Source: Mesostigma viride (Eukaryota; Streptophyta; Mesostigmatophyceae; Mesostigmatales; Mesostigmataceae). Taken from it: 64,000 bases of DNA. The stretch is from NCBI GenBank assembly GCA_009746045.1, contig RPFO01000418.1, positions 2,401,334 to 2,465,333 of the forward strand. Direction: 5' to 3'. The notes below the pieces were generated by a model that worked only from the letters and a program-made list of their open reading frames with translations, was not told the origin of the DNA and searched no databases. Positions 1 through 10,400 of the stretch are shown piece by piece. Position numbers and translations under genes: made by a program. How positions within the stretch are numbered: position 1 is the first letter of the stretch; the number at the start of each line of letters is the position of its first letter.

Positions 1-299
1 GCCGCACCCGGGCCGACTTTGTTGCGACCCATGCATGCGGTCTATGTAGATCCGTCGCTCCCAGGCCTGCATGGTGGGCCGGCAGCGATGTTGCTGCTTG
101 TCGTAGTTACATGTGATGTATAGAACTTTAGTTGTACCTTGTGCAGCTGGCGTGATCCTTGGATGTCCGTGTCAGATTCTTCAGGGTTCTTCTTCTTTTC
201 GGGGTTTTCCTTATGTTGTATGCCCATCTCACCAGTCTGTATAATTTATCATTCTCAATGAATACATTTTTTTTCTAGCTAGCTAGCTATTGATATCAA

Positions 300-690
300 G
301 GAGACTCTCTTCTCGACGAGCTGAAGAAACAGCTCGATCTTGGCGTGCATGGAGCTGCCAGGTGCGGCACTGCAGGGCGCCTACCACCTGCATGCCCCAT
401 CCACGGGCCAAGGCTGGGCCCCCTCCAGTGGTCCTCACCTTCAGCGACATCACAGCCTGAGTTCGGTTCCTCTCTCGCCGCAAGAAGCTGGTGGACACCT
501 CCTGGTCGCTTGACGACGACCTGACGCCAGCCCAGCAGCAGCAACGCCGCGATCAGTGGCCGGCCCGACTACATCCGCCACAAGACCAACCCCGAGAAGC
601 CCCGGCCAAGTGTACTGGCGGGGCGGGGACCTTTATGTCAACAAGAAACTGCGGAAGCCCCCCCGGGCTTCCGGCCCGCGGGATAGAGCA
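300..690 (+). mobile_element. LINE ORF1 remnant
   Basis: Degraded C-terminal part of a non-LTR retrotransposon ORF1 protein. In the plus sense one reads KAGPPPVVLTFS, then after a stop FLSRRKKL, then the block SLDDDLTPAQQQQRRDQWP, then a shifted VYWRGGDLYVN. The same blocks occur in the same order in a better preserved copy at 20.2-20.6 kb on the minus strand. Stops and frameshifts show it is dead. Confidence 0.7.
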
Positions 691-1183
691 CTCAAGCTAG
701 TTGTCTAGCTGGGGGCAATCGATTATGGGATAGCTTAGTAGGCATTAATTACAGCACTTGAAACGATATTGAGCGCACAGCGTTATAGTACCTTAATTCA
801 ACTAGCTCTGGCACCTTGTGGTCATCAGCTTGCGCCTTAATTAGCCGACGTCTTGAGCCCACCTCACTTTTATAGCATATAAAGCTCTGCGTCAGCCTAC
901 CTATGGTATTGCACCGCTGTTTTGCATGTATTGCTCCCACAATGTTGCGCCCCGGCATGATGCACCGTCGTGGAGAGAGCGCTCTGTGGCCGGCGCCTGC
1001 ATGCCCACTTGCGGCAGTGAGAGAAGCTAGCTAGGGCGCCCTCCCTCCTTCTCGCTGTGTATATAGGGTTGAAGGTTCCTTTACTCTGTATTGGCACCCA
1101 AGTGACGCAGTCACGTGCTTATTAAATTTTTTTTTTTTTTTTTAATCAAGGAGACAACCAGCGCTATTCATTGTATATTATTT

Positions 1184-2299
1184 TTAAAAGTAGTAATATA
1201 TTTTTTAAAATTAATTAAATTATAATAACTTGACTCTGTTGGGAGATCATGTCGCACATATTCCCTTGCTGGATGGATGGAGGTGGGCGAAGCCGCGAGA
1301 CCTCGAACTAAGCTAACTCTAAGCTGATCTAGAAAACCCTAACTACTCTACTCAGCAAAGCGCCCCTTCCTCCTGGGGGGAGGGGGCTTGCCCGCAGGGG
1401 CTGGCGTGTGAGCCTGGACAATCGTCTTCCACCTCTTCTTGTTCTGCATAGCAGTCCAAGCGCACTTGAGAGAGAGGGAGCGAATTATGCGGTGTTAAAA
1501 CTTAGCTGGGACCACTAATACTTAGGTCGGCCAGCAACAGCTGTGTGCATGTAGTTCATGGCAGGTTTATGTACCCAGCTTTCGATCTAGGAATGTCCTT
1601 GGGGCCAGGCCAGGTCAGGATGTGCCGCCCTGGTCGGCCAAGCCGGCAGCCGCTGCCGGGGCCGGCCGGCCAGAAGGGTGGTGTCTACCTGACTGGTACG
1701 TGTGAGTGCTCAAGATGTCCTACGAATGAGCTATCCTGTCTACGTTGCCTCAATCTCGTCCGACATGCGAGGCATACCCTGATACAAAGACGTATACTCT
1801 GACGACCTATGTGTGGAAAACCCTACATTCAGGACCTGTCGAAGCATCCTGTAAAACGTGCTGTCCAGCCGGGCGGCCAGCGTGTCCGGTGAGCGTCCAT
1901 GCCTCGGCGCCATACGTGAGCACCGTGAGGACCAGCCGACCAGGACCTTGAAGAGAATGCATTCGCTTGCGGTGCTCGCCCAGGTCCTTCGAGTGCCAGT
2001 ACTGCCTTTGAGCGAATGAAGCCTAGCCCATGCAGGCCAGGCCGATGCGGATGTCCACATCCTCGGCGGTGTCGGGGAGCATGCTCCCCAGTTGAGCAAG
2101 TGCTCAGTTTGAAGCGAGATGTCACGGAACGGGGCCTCCGTCCCATCTAGCAGCCGGGGCTTGAACGGCGGGGAGCTGGTAGCGCCCCAGTCACCATCGC
2201 CTCAGTTTTGACACTAATCTCCAACCCCACCGCCGGCGCCTCCAAGCCCAGACAGTCCAGCCAGGTCTGAATGTGCTCGGGGCGCCCGATGAGGGTGGT
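1184..2299 (-). mobile_element. LINE reverse-transcriptase C-terminal fragment with 3' UTR
   Basis: Read on the minus strand, 2,299 to about 1,740 encodes pieces typical of the region after the RT palm of non-LTR elements: a GLEIS..KTEAM block, LGSMLP, then DIRIGLACMGFIRSK, interrupted by stops and shifts. About 1,770-1,330 matches the C-terminal block seen again at 13.8-14.2 kb (MPR-I/M-SDEI and the proline-lysine-rich end). The segment at 1,184-1,310 is the AT-rich 3' UTR with 'GTTGGGAGATCATGT', shared with the 13.7-kb and 2.3-kb copies. Pseudogene fragment. Confidence 0.65.
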
Positions 2300-2375
2300 A
2301 TTAAATTAAATTCATTTAAATTGTAACATAACTCCGTTGGGAGTACATGTAGCACATATACCTGAGTTAATGGAC
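2297..2375 (-). repeat. Second LINE 3'-UTR copy
   Basis: AT-rich run followed by 'ACTCCGTTGGGAGTACATGT', matching the 3' UTR at 1,184-1,310 and at 13,676-13,760. It abuts the 5' end of the preceding fragment, so one 3' end was joined to, or inserted into, another. Confidence 0.5.
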
Positions 2376-2596
2376 ATATGGCTTTTAATACATTCTCGGG
2401 CTACTTCCTGCAAGGGTAGGGTGTAAACTACACCTGCTCTGGGTGCACAAAGTGCACCTGCACACCGGCCAGCACCCATGATGTATCAGAGCTTAAAGGC
2501 CTGGCATGGGGTGGAAGCTCATCATGGCTATACAAAGGCTAGGGCCGATGGCTTCTCAGCAGAGAGTGACTCTCTGCATATAGGCAGAGATTGGCT

Positions 2597-3310
2597 TAAT
2601 TAATTAATTAATTAGACTCGTGCTCCCGTTGGGGAGTCACCGAGCATGCTGCCGGTGAGCACAAGAGGCCCACATGACCACCTTGACCCGGCACGTCGCC
2701 TCCACCATAGTGGAACCGCCCGCTAGCCCGCACGAAGGTCATCGACCAGAAGACCGTTGATCCCTTGCTGGGGGTCGACGGTGCGTCGGTGCTCCGGACC
2801 CCGAGGACAGCGATCTTATTGTCGGCGCACAAGGCGATCAGCTCGTCGACGCGATGGCGTGCTGGGGTGCCGCCGCTCGCTTGGCTTAGGTCTTAATGCA
2901 TCATCATCCATGGGGAGTTCCATTATATAGGCAGAGCGTGGCTAAATTCTTAATGCAGCATCGGCATGGGGGCCATAATATGGGCGCACATGCGCGTAGG
3001 CCACGTGCTAGGCTATAAGCCTTACTAATCTACATGCACTACTGCTATATTCCCTAGACTGGGGTTGCTGGGGTGGCAGGGGGTGCCTGCCAGGGCTTGT
3101 GGTCGACGTGGATGACGTCCCCCCTCCAGTATACCGGTTTCCCCGGCCTACGTACGCTCTGCCGGAGCTGGACGGGTAGGTCGGCCATAACTCGACCCGT
3201 CGCCGCGCTGTTGCTGTGCCAGGGTGAAGTCGTCGTTAATTCAGCGTACGTGTAGGAAGTCCCCGAGAGCTTCTTGCGGCATTTAAGAAACGACAGCTTA
3301 TCCGCCATGT
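2597..3310 (-). mobile_element. Internally deleted LINE (ORF1 end + endonuclease start + 3' tail)
   Basis: Minus strand, 5' to 3': an ORF1 C-terminus (KPVYWRGDVIHVDHKPW, about 3,170-3,080), a gap, then the start of an APE-type endonuclease (ELIALCADNKIAVLGV, about 2,850-2,800). It then runs into the element's 3' end, 'GACTCCCCAACGGGAGCACG' next to (TTAA)n at 2,597-2,645. The reverse transcriptase is missing between endonuclease and tail, so this is a deletion derivative. The same 3' end occurs at 19.80 kb. Confidence 0.6.
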
Positions 3311-3329
3311 ACTTAAAGGCGAGGAGCAG

Positions 3330-4740
3330 GGGAGGGTGGTATCATCCGCATAAATCAGGTCAATCGGACAGGCGATAACCAGGGCCACCGCCGCCGTGTT
3401 CGCGCTCGTTAATTTAAGGATGTCGAAGCCAGGCTCAAACCCCTTAATTAAGAGCAGTAAAGCGCCCACGTGCCAGGTGCATGACGTGATCCACGACAAT
3501 AATGAACAGATCTATCAAAGAGACAACCAGCGCAGGCCAGAAATCGGGAGAATCCGGACCATGGTAGCTCGAGCCTGCCGTTATCTTTTCCGCGTTGTCG
3601 AGTCGTTCAGGATGATGAAGATGAATGGTGATGGAAATGTGTATCCTTGTGCATTGAAATTATGGCTGGCTTACGTGTGGAGCGACTAGATGGCCTAGAC
3701 GGTGGGGCCGGAAACAGCATGCTTGATCAGGGCGTGTGTTTCGAGCCTAACTGGCCGGGAGTGTCTAGTGTGCTGCGATCGCTCTCCCACCATTTACGAG
3801 GAAATACCCGCAAATGGAAAACCACTGAAAAGGTCTAGCTAGTCAGTCATCACGTTAGCCATGCCATGATTCCAAACGTCCAAGAACTGCACACGGTGCA
3901 AAGGCAAAAAGCCGGAGGACAGCACTTTCAAATGTGCGGCGGGAACCAAAAGCCCGCGGATGCCAGAAAACATCGTGTTGCGGCAGCGACGCGACGATGT
4001 GGACAACGAGATCTATATATGGGGACAGGGCACAACCTTGCCACTCCCCGTGGTGAAGGGGGAATGGTGGGGTGGTGCCTTCCGCAGTCCGCACGTACTA
4101 CTGCCTGTGAGCCCTCATACAGCCGACGAATGGCAGCCATAAACGCTGGTGGCACACGATCCAGCTAGCTAGGAGGGCCCAGAGCGCCTCCCAGAGGACC
4201 GTGTCGAAGGCCTTGATATAGCCAACAAAGATGAAGACCAGCGGAAAACCGTGAGGGCAAATGCGACACACCTCCTCCATCAGCCGGCGCGCGACAAATA
4301 CAGCCATGACAGTGTTACGACCACGACGGAAACCCATCTGAGACTCACCCAGGTGTGGCTCCAGCGCAGTGCGGAGCCTGTGCATCATCATGCGCATGAA
4401 GATCTTCAGCGCGGCGATCTGGAGGCAGAGGTACACCCCGATAGTTACCGGGGATAGCAGCAGAGCCCTTCTTGAACAGCATGGCTCGGATGGTCGTCTG
4501 CTAATCAGCAGGCGGAGGCTCATCATAGAGCACGATTGCAGAACGCCAGCAGAAGCTCCCGCACCGCCAGGTCAGGGGCCTTCAGCAGCTCAGCCGAAAG
4601 GTGGTCGGCACCGACCGCCGCCTCGTACCGCAGGCGAGCAAGGGTGCCGTCCAATTCCTCCAAAGTGAAGGGGTGGACGACGTCGTTGGTGGCAAGGCAT
4701 CCCTCCTTCAAGGCGGGGACTTGGTAGTCCGCAGCCGAGG
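3330..4740 (-). mobile_element. LINE reverse transcriptase remnant
   Basis: Minus-strand RT domain of a non-LTR retrotransposon, broken by frameshifts. In order: TLEELDGTLARLR..GADHLSAELLK (about 4,670-4,560), a MGFRRGRNTVMAVF block (about 4,340-4,290), YIKAFDTVLWEAL (about 4,220-4,190), AAIRRLYEGSQAVV (about 4,140-4,100), a QGCALSPY block (about 4,040-4,010) and the catalytic LIYADDT at about 3,341-3,358. The YADD core is intact, but the aspartate usual in the F-x-D-x-x-KAFDTV motif is displaced (VGYIKAFDTV). Several frame changes between blocks make it non-functional. Confidence 0.8.
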
Positions 4741-4800
4741 AGGGTGGCGAGCACGAGCTTAATTAATTAATTGATTAATTGATTAATTAATTAATTAATG
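4741..4800 (+). repeat. (AATT)n tail of a LINE-type element
   Basis: 'GAGCACGAG' followed by about 45 bp of TTAATTAATTGATTAATT repeats. The same GAGCACG-plus-TTAA-tail junction is seen at 22,225 on this strand and, inverted, at 2,597 and 19,803. It marks the 3' terminus of this retroelement family. Confidence 0.55.
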
Positions 4801-4990
4801 GCTTCGCCCTTATACCGATGGGGCACCCAAAACAGGGTTCTGATCCTTTCGTGGAAAAAAAAGCACAGGGTTTTGCTCTTGTACCATCGGGACAACACAG
4901 CGCTGGGTTTTGCTCTTGTACTAGCGAGAAAGTCCAGCAAAGGTTTCTGCTCCTATACTATAATGGGGCCACCCGCGCAGCATTTCGATC

Positions 4991-6230
4991 TTATATGGGT
5001 ATGTCCGCGTACACCGTGGGCGGCTCCGCCTCCTCCATGGGTCCCAATACCGCCCCGATGACCCGCGTCTCCCCGTTCTGCTTCTCCGTGAAAATGACTC
5101 GTTGGACATCACCCCCTGCGATCCGGAAGTCCACCCGTAGCTCCTTCTCGTGGAACTTTGCCACGTCACCGAACAGCGCGTTGAGGCTCATGCCCGCGGG
5201 AAGCGTGATGGTGTGGGTGACTGTGTCGACCATCGCCTGCAGCTTCTCGGTCACGTCCACCTGCTTGTCAAACGCGCCGTAGGTGGCGCGCTCGATTTTC
5301 AAGCCCACCTCTGCAACGGGGGAAGGCAGATAGATGTGGAGACGGACATGGCGTATATATATTCATCGAGAATGATAGATTACGGAGGTGAGATGGCGTA
5401 TATATATCATCACTCAATAGCCCTCACATATATTACTAGCATATATACCGTGCCACATGATGTCGGGTGATTTGACCAAGTGATCACCCCATGGAAGTGA
5501 TTGGGTGCCAAGTGATGACCGAAGGACTGCAATGAGGATCAGTAACAGGGTAGGCAATGCTGGCACTCGCGGGCATGGACAAATAGATGGATGTTTTGGG
5601 GAGAAGCCCCAGGGAAATCAGGCGGAGTTGTAAGGTGATGGGCACACACCATGAGGCAGTAGCCCCTTTAAAATGCACATACGACTAGGCACACTTATGC
5701 GAGACTTGGGCAGTACATGCAGTCAATAGCTTTGATCCCCATGAAATCAACGCTCCGGAAGATCCAACCAATTTTGACAGCTGCTGTTCAAAGACAATTA
5801 GACAATGCTACACTGATCAATGTGGCGTGCTGTGAAGCAGATACAGATGCAGATGCCTTATTTCATGGCTTGCACATTATTAAGATAGCGGGCTGGGATC
5901 CATGCCAAGCCATAGATAAGGTTGTGCTTGTCTTGTTCTAAAATTACCTGGCTCTTTCTCCAAACGGTCTCTGGCGTCGGCGGCCTCCGCCACGTCTACG
6001 TGCACTGGCAGCGCCTCTGCTCCTTGCTGGACTACATCGTCGCTCAGCTCGCTCCAAGCAAAGCATACAGGGCATTGAGCCCCGCCAGCTCGTGGCGCAC
6101 CTAGCGTGTTTTTGGTTATCAAGTCGTCGAGGCATGTATTACATAGGGCATGGCCACATCCGGGAAGCGACCGGGGAGGGCGAAGTTCCCCAAAAGGCTC
6201 GAAGCACGTCGGGCAATCCGCGGCTGCCAT
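4991..6230 (-). CDS. RING-finger protein with C-terminal DUF3395-like region (2 exons)
   Basis: Probable E3 ubiquitin ligase or adaptor of about 201 aa. Exon 1 is 6230-5948 and exon 2 is 5310-4991 (stop). The junction CCAG|GTAATT ... TTGCAG|AGG keeps the frame: a split Glu codon, 1+2 nt. Residues 6-56 form a complete C3HC4 RING: C6-x2-C9, C25-x-H27, C30-x2-C33, C53-P-x-C56. Exon 2 starts VGLKIERATYG and continues with DVTEKLQAMVD, LFGD and KELRVDFRI. This pattern is reminiscent of the DUF3395 domain found at the end of DNAJC11-type proteins, though that match is from memory and tentative. The ATG at 6230 is chosen because the first RING cysteine follows it directly. It is a compact gene (637-nt intron) beside the LINE graveyard. 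The RING call is firm and the C-terminal name is not. Confidence 0.8.
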
Positions 6231-7499
6231 GTCCTTTACTCAGCGTTCTTAAGCAGCACACAAAACACAGCACGTGAATATTCCCATTTAGCGTCCGTTG
6301 TGTTTCTGAATGAGACAGGACACAGGTATCGTAATTCTCTGCTGGCAGCTATGGTTGTTGACTGTTGTTGTTGTCAACTCAACTCAACTGTCAGCATAGC
6401 ATCGTGACAAGTGGCAGCACAGCAGGAAGCTCCGCACAATAATTGGAAGTTTGGAACAGCGGATAGGAAACGGCGGGAAATATGATCGCCCGAGCATTGG
6501 TTGGCAGCTTGAAGTGCGTTGACCTGGCAACATGGTGAGTGGAGACTGGAGAGTCAGCATTCAGGAACTCAATTTACTACAATCCAATCATATGAAGATC
6601 CAATTAGCCAGGATAATAGTAACCCAGATGAAACTGAAAGAGGTTGGTCGATACAAGGAGCAAATTTGGATCCCGCGTCGCGTCGGCGTCACCGAAAATA
6701 GAACCGTTCGCTCTGCGCCGGTTCTCTACTGTGTTCCGTCGCCCGTCCGTGTGGTGTTTGGCTGTTGGCTTGTTGCAACTTGCTATGGTCCATATTTTTT
6801 ACGTGGGCTACCACCATAGCCAGCGCGCAGGAACCCAAATATAACCAGGATCAACTCGATGGTGTTGATGTTTAGGGGATGATTGAGCATGTATTAACCA
6901 TTGAACTTGATGAGAGTAAACTCCTCTGAGTATTTCTGCAGCTTAGTTGTACGGCAGTCCTGTATAGTTATGCTGCTTGCTCACCTCGAGATTGCACCCT
7001 AATTTCTTAGCAAAATGGGGGGTGTTGATCTGACCGATGGCACGATTTCGGATTTTCGTACAATGTCGCTGAGCACGTTGACGCCAGTGGATGATCACAG
7101 GTAATTTGCGACTTAAATGGGTCAATGGTCCGCCCACGAATATTAATGTAAGAACATGGCACATTACGTGATGTTGTAGGCTCGAAAAGCGCAATGTCGG
7201 TAGGCATTCGGGAAATGTGATGCTCAGGCATCATGGGCCGTTCAAAAGAACCGCCTGCGCATAACGGTACCTTGGCCAGGTTGATTTTTATTTTGGCCTT
7301 TCATGCTAGTTTGAGCGGTCCAGTGTGACCTGTACGTGACCTAGGATCACGCCAGCGGGCTATCCCAATCCGCGTGCAGTACTTCCGGCGTTGCGGGCAG
7401 GTCGTCTGTCTCATACTCACACCGAATTCCCCTAAATCGTCACCAGTTGACATTAGCAACAGCATGGGCCTCAGAAACAGCTAGGCGCGAGCGGGGAGG
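6231..7499. other. Intergenic region, presumed divergent promoters
   Basis: No exon with splice sites or convincing coding frame was found between the RING gene start (minus) and the first supported EF-hand gene exon (plus). It holds short chance frames only and presumably contains both promoters. No specific box could be assigned. Confidence 0.4.
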
Positions 7500-10400
7500 A
7501 TGGCGAACGGCAAGCTTTCCATAGTCCTATTGGAAGATGAACACTAAATTCATTCCTCGCATGCTTACACCTGGTGATGTTTTCTAACCTCCCTCCCTCC
7601 AACCTCCCAACCCCAATGCCTCCAAACGTCTGCATGATTGCCTGTCGTACAATCCAACCATCGCAGGCTTAAGCGCAGGGAGTTGAACCCGAGGTCGGAG
7701 CTGAGCTCCACTGGGACCAGGGTAAGCGCTTCTACTAAGTGCTTTTATTGCTAGCATCCCAGGATTTTATACTTGTAGTATTAATTATACACATATACTA
7801 TATATGTTATGGTTATAGTACCGGCGTTCCCAACCTTCTATATGCTGCGCTCGGCTGTGACCAGGGTAAGGGGTCCTTGCTTGTTTTACCAGTGTTCCAA
7901 GCTTGTATACACTTGCAGTAGCAGTTTGCGACCGACCTTGAATGCGGGCTGATGTAGTCGCTGTACTCTTCGCATCTGCGCACCCTGGCCTGCCCGCCTG
8001 CCTCCCTGCGTCCTGTTTGCCTGCCTGCCGACCTGTGTCCTTTTTGGTCGCCTGCCCGCCTGCCTGTCTCCATCCTGTGGGGTTGCCTGCCTGTCCCCCT
8101 GCCTGTTTCCCCGCAGCTGGGCCTGGCCAAGTCGTTTGACGAGATCCCAGGCATCCACCCGGCGCGGCTCATCCCCGGTAAGGGCACCGCCCATAACGAC
8201 GCGGGCGCTTTTCCCCTTCAAGGGAAACTATAGTAATTACTACACCGCCCATAATGACGCCATCGCTGGTTGGTTGTTGTACTACTGCTTGACTGCATCG
8301 GGGAGCCAAAGGGTTGGTTATTGTACTCCTCCTGCTTGACTGCATCGGGGAGCCAAAGGGGCGAACAAACATCCTTCACGCTAACTTCTTTTACGAATGC
8401 TACCCACAGAATAGTTTGCAAATGGTACTTACCGTGTAAGAATTTTTTTTTGTCTTGGTAGTGGTTGAGCATGTCGAGGATCCAACTTGTAGGTGCCGTT
8501 ATGAGTTGTTCGTACTCTCTCTTTGGTTGTCTCTTTGGTACTGAATGTGCAGCGCTTTATTATTACACTGGAGGTGCCAGGCTCCCATTGGTGCGCGGCT
8601 GGATGCCCCAAAAAGTCACCTCAAAATGCCCATCGATTCATGTGTGCGTTAAAGCCCGCAAATGATTTGTTTGTGAAAGGCGGTGCCCACCATGATACTT
8701 CTTGCAATAATCCCATTAGGACGTAGCCATCATTAGTTTACACTAGCACCTGTCATGCATGATACCTGCCCCTGGCTAACCCCTGCTGTCACCCCGTGGC
8801 CCATGCCCATCCCACACATGTGCGTGCCCAGAGCGCACCAACCGGCCCGACTTCACACACAATGTGGAGGACATCACGGGTCGCAAGTCCATGCGGGTAC
8901 GCATACAGACTCACATGCGCATGCTTGGTAGCCATCAAATGTTGAGGGCATGATCGATGCAAGTTAATTGGGGGTATGCGCACATGCACGCATGCGGGGG
9001 GCTGTAGCTAGCGCGAATGAGCACAGTGGCTAGCACGAATGGGCACAGTAGCAGTAGCTGCACGGATGGGCACAGTAGCAGTAGCTAGCACGAATAGGCA
9101 CAATAGCAGCAACTAGCACGAATGGGCACAGTAGCAGCAGCTAGCACGAATGGGCACAGTAGTAGCTAGCACGAATGGGCACAATAGCAGTAGCTAGCAC
9201 GAATGAGCACATGGAGCAGGCAGTGGCCACCCACCTGCCTGACACAACAACAAGCCCCGCCCCTGGAGCCACTTTACATCGCACCCCACCCGTCAGTGCA
9301 CAGCCACACGGGAGGGATCCGGTGCGGCTGCTGTCCCCTCTCTCTGTATGTGCCAGGCCATATCTCGCAGGTCATATCTCTCTATATATTTGCCAGGTCA
9401 TATCTCTCTATACATGTGGCAGGTCACCATAGAGTGCTGGCACCACACGGATGTGCCCTCGGCCCCCCGCCCCTGTCACACGCAACCTTATCGCAAGCCA
9501 ACCGCCTCTGCTGTCCGCTTGGGTGGTGGCCATGAGAGCTCTCAAAGGTCTTGCGTGACTCGCACCCGGTGGACTCGATTACGTAACGTGTGACGGGAGT
9601 GGCGAGTGGGTGGGTGTATTGGGGGGGGGGGGGGGGGGGCGGGGGCTGTGACCGGGTAGTGCTCTTACTGGTCTGGACATGCCCTGCATCTCCATCATTC
9701 ATCCGGCTGGCTCACCCTGCCACTGGATGACATCTCATCTGATGAATGACAATGTTTCTGCCTCAACTTTCAACCTTTCTAGCTTCTTGTCCGTGTGATG
9801 TTTCGCAAGGCTATGTACAACTTGCCCCATGCGACACACGATCAGGTGTCAGACCTAAACAATGCTGCCGCTGGTCTCGGTCGGCATTGGCATGTGTGTC
9901 CTTGGCCCCCCGCCCCCTCCCACACCCCCACTGACCCCTGCAGAAGTCTTCGTCGCGCCAGACCAACCCAGTGGAGCCCGTCTACATCCTCCCCTCTTAC
10001 AAGGACGAGCCGCCATACTACGAGACGCCCTTCCTGCGCGACACGTGCGTTCGTGCGCGCTGGCACCCGTCTATGATAGTTCGTTTTCTTCACGTCATTG
10101 GAATTACATCGCCGGCTGTTCTCTGGTCGCCATCTGTTTTGGCCTGATCGCTCCCTCGGTACATCCCTCTTCGCACCTACGTGGCATCTGTGCGCTTATG
10201 TATGGTTAAGTGCTCCTATATTTTTTTCCTTTTCTCTGTCTGCTCACGCTACTGTCCCTCTCCTGCCACTTGCTCCCCTACCCGCGTGTCTTGCTGGCGC
10301 CTCGGTTCCCCGCAGGCTGCAAATTGACGACATTGAGGGCACGCGCACGGTGGTCAAGTCTCCAAAGGTAGGCTAATCCCTGCAAATTGTGTGAAAAGCA

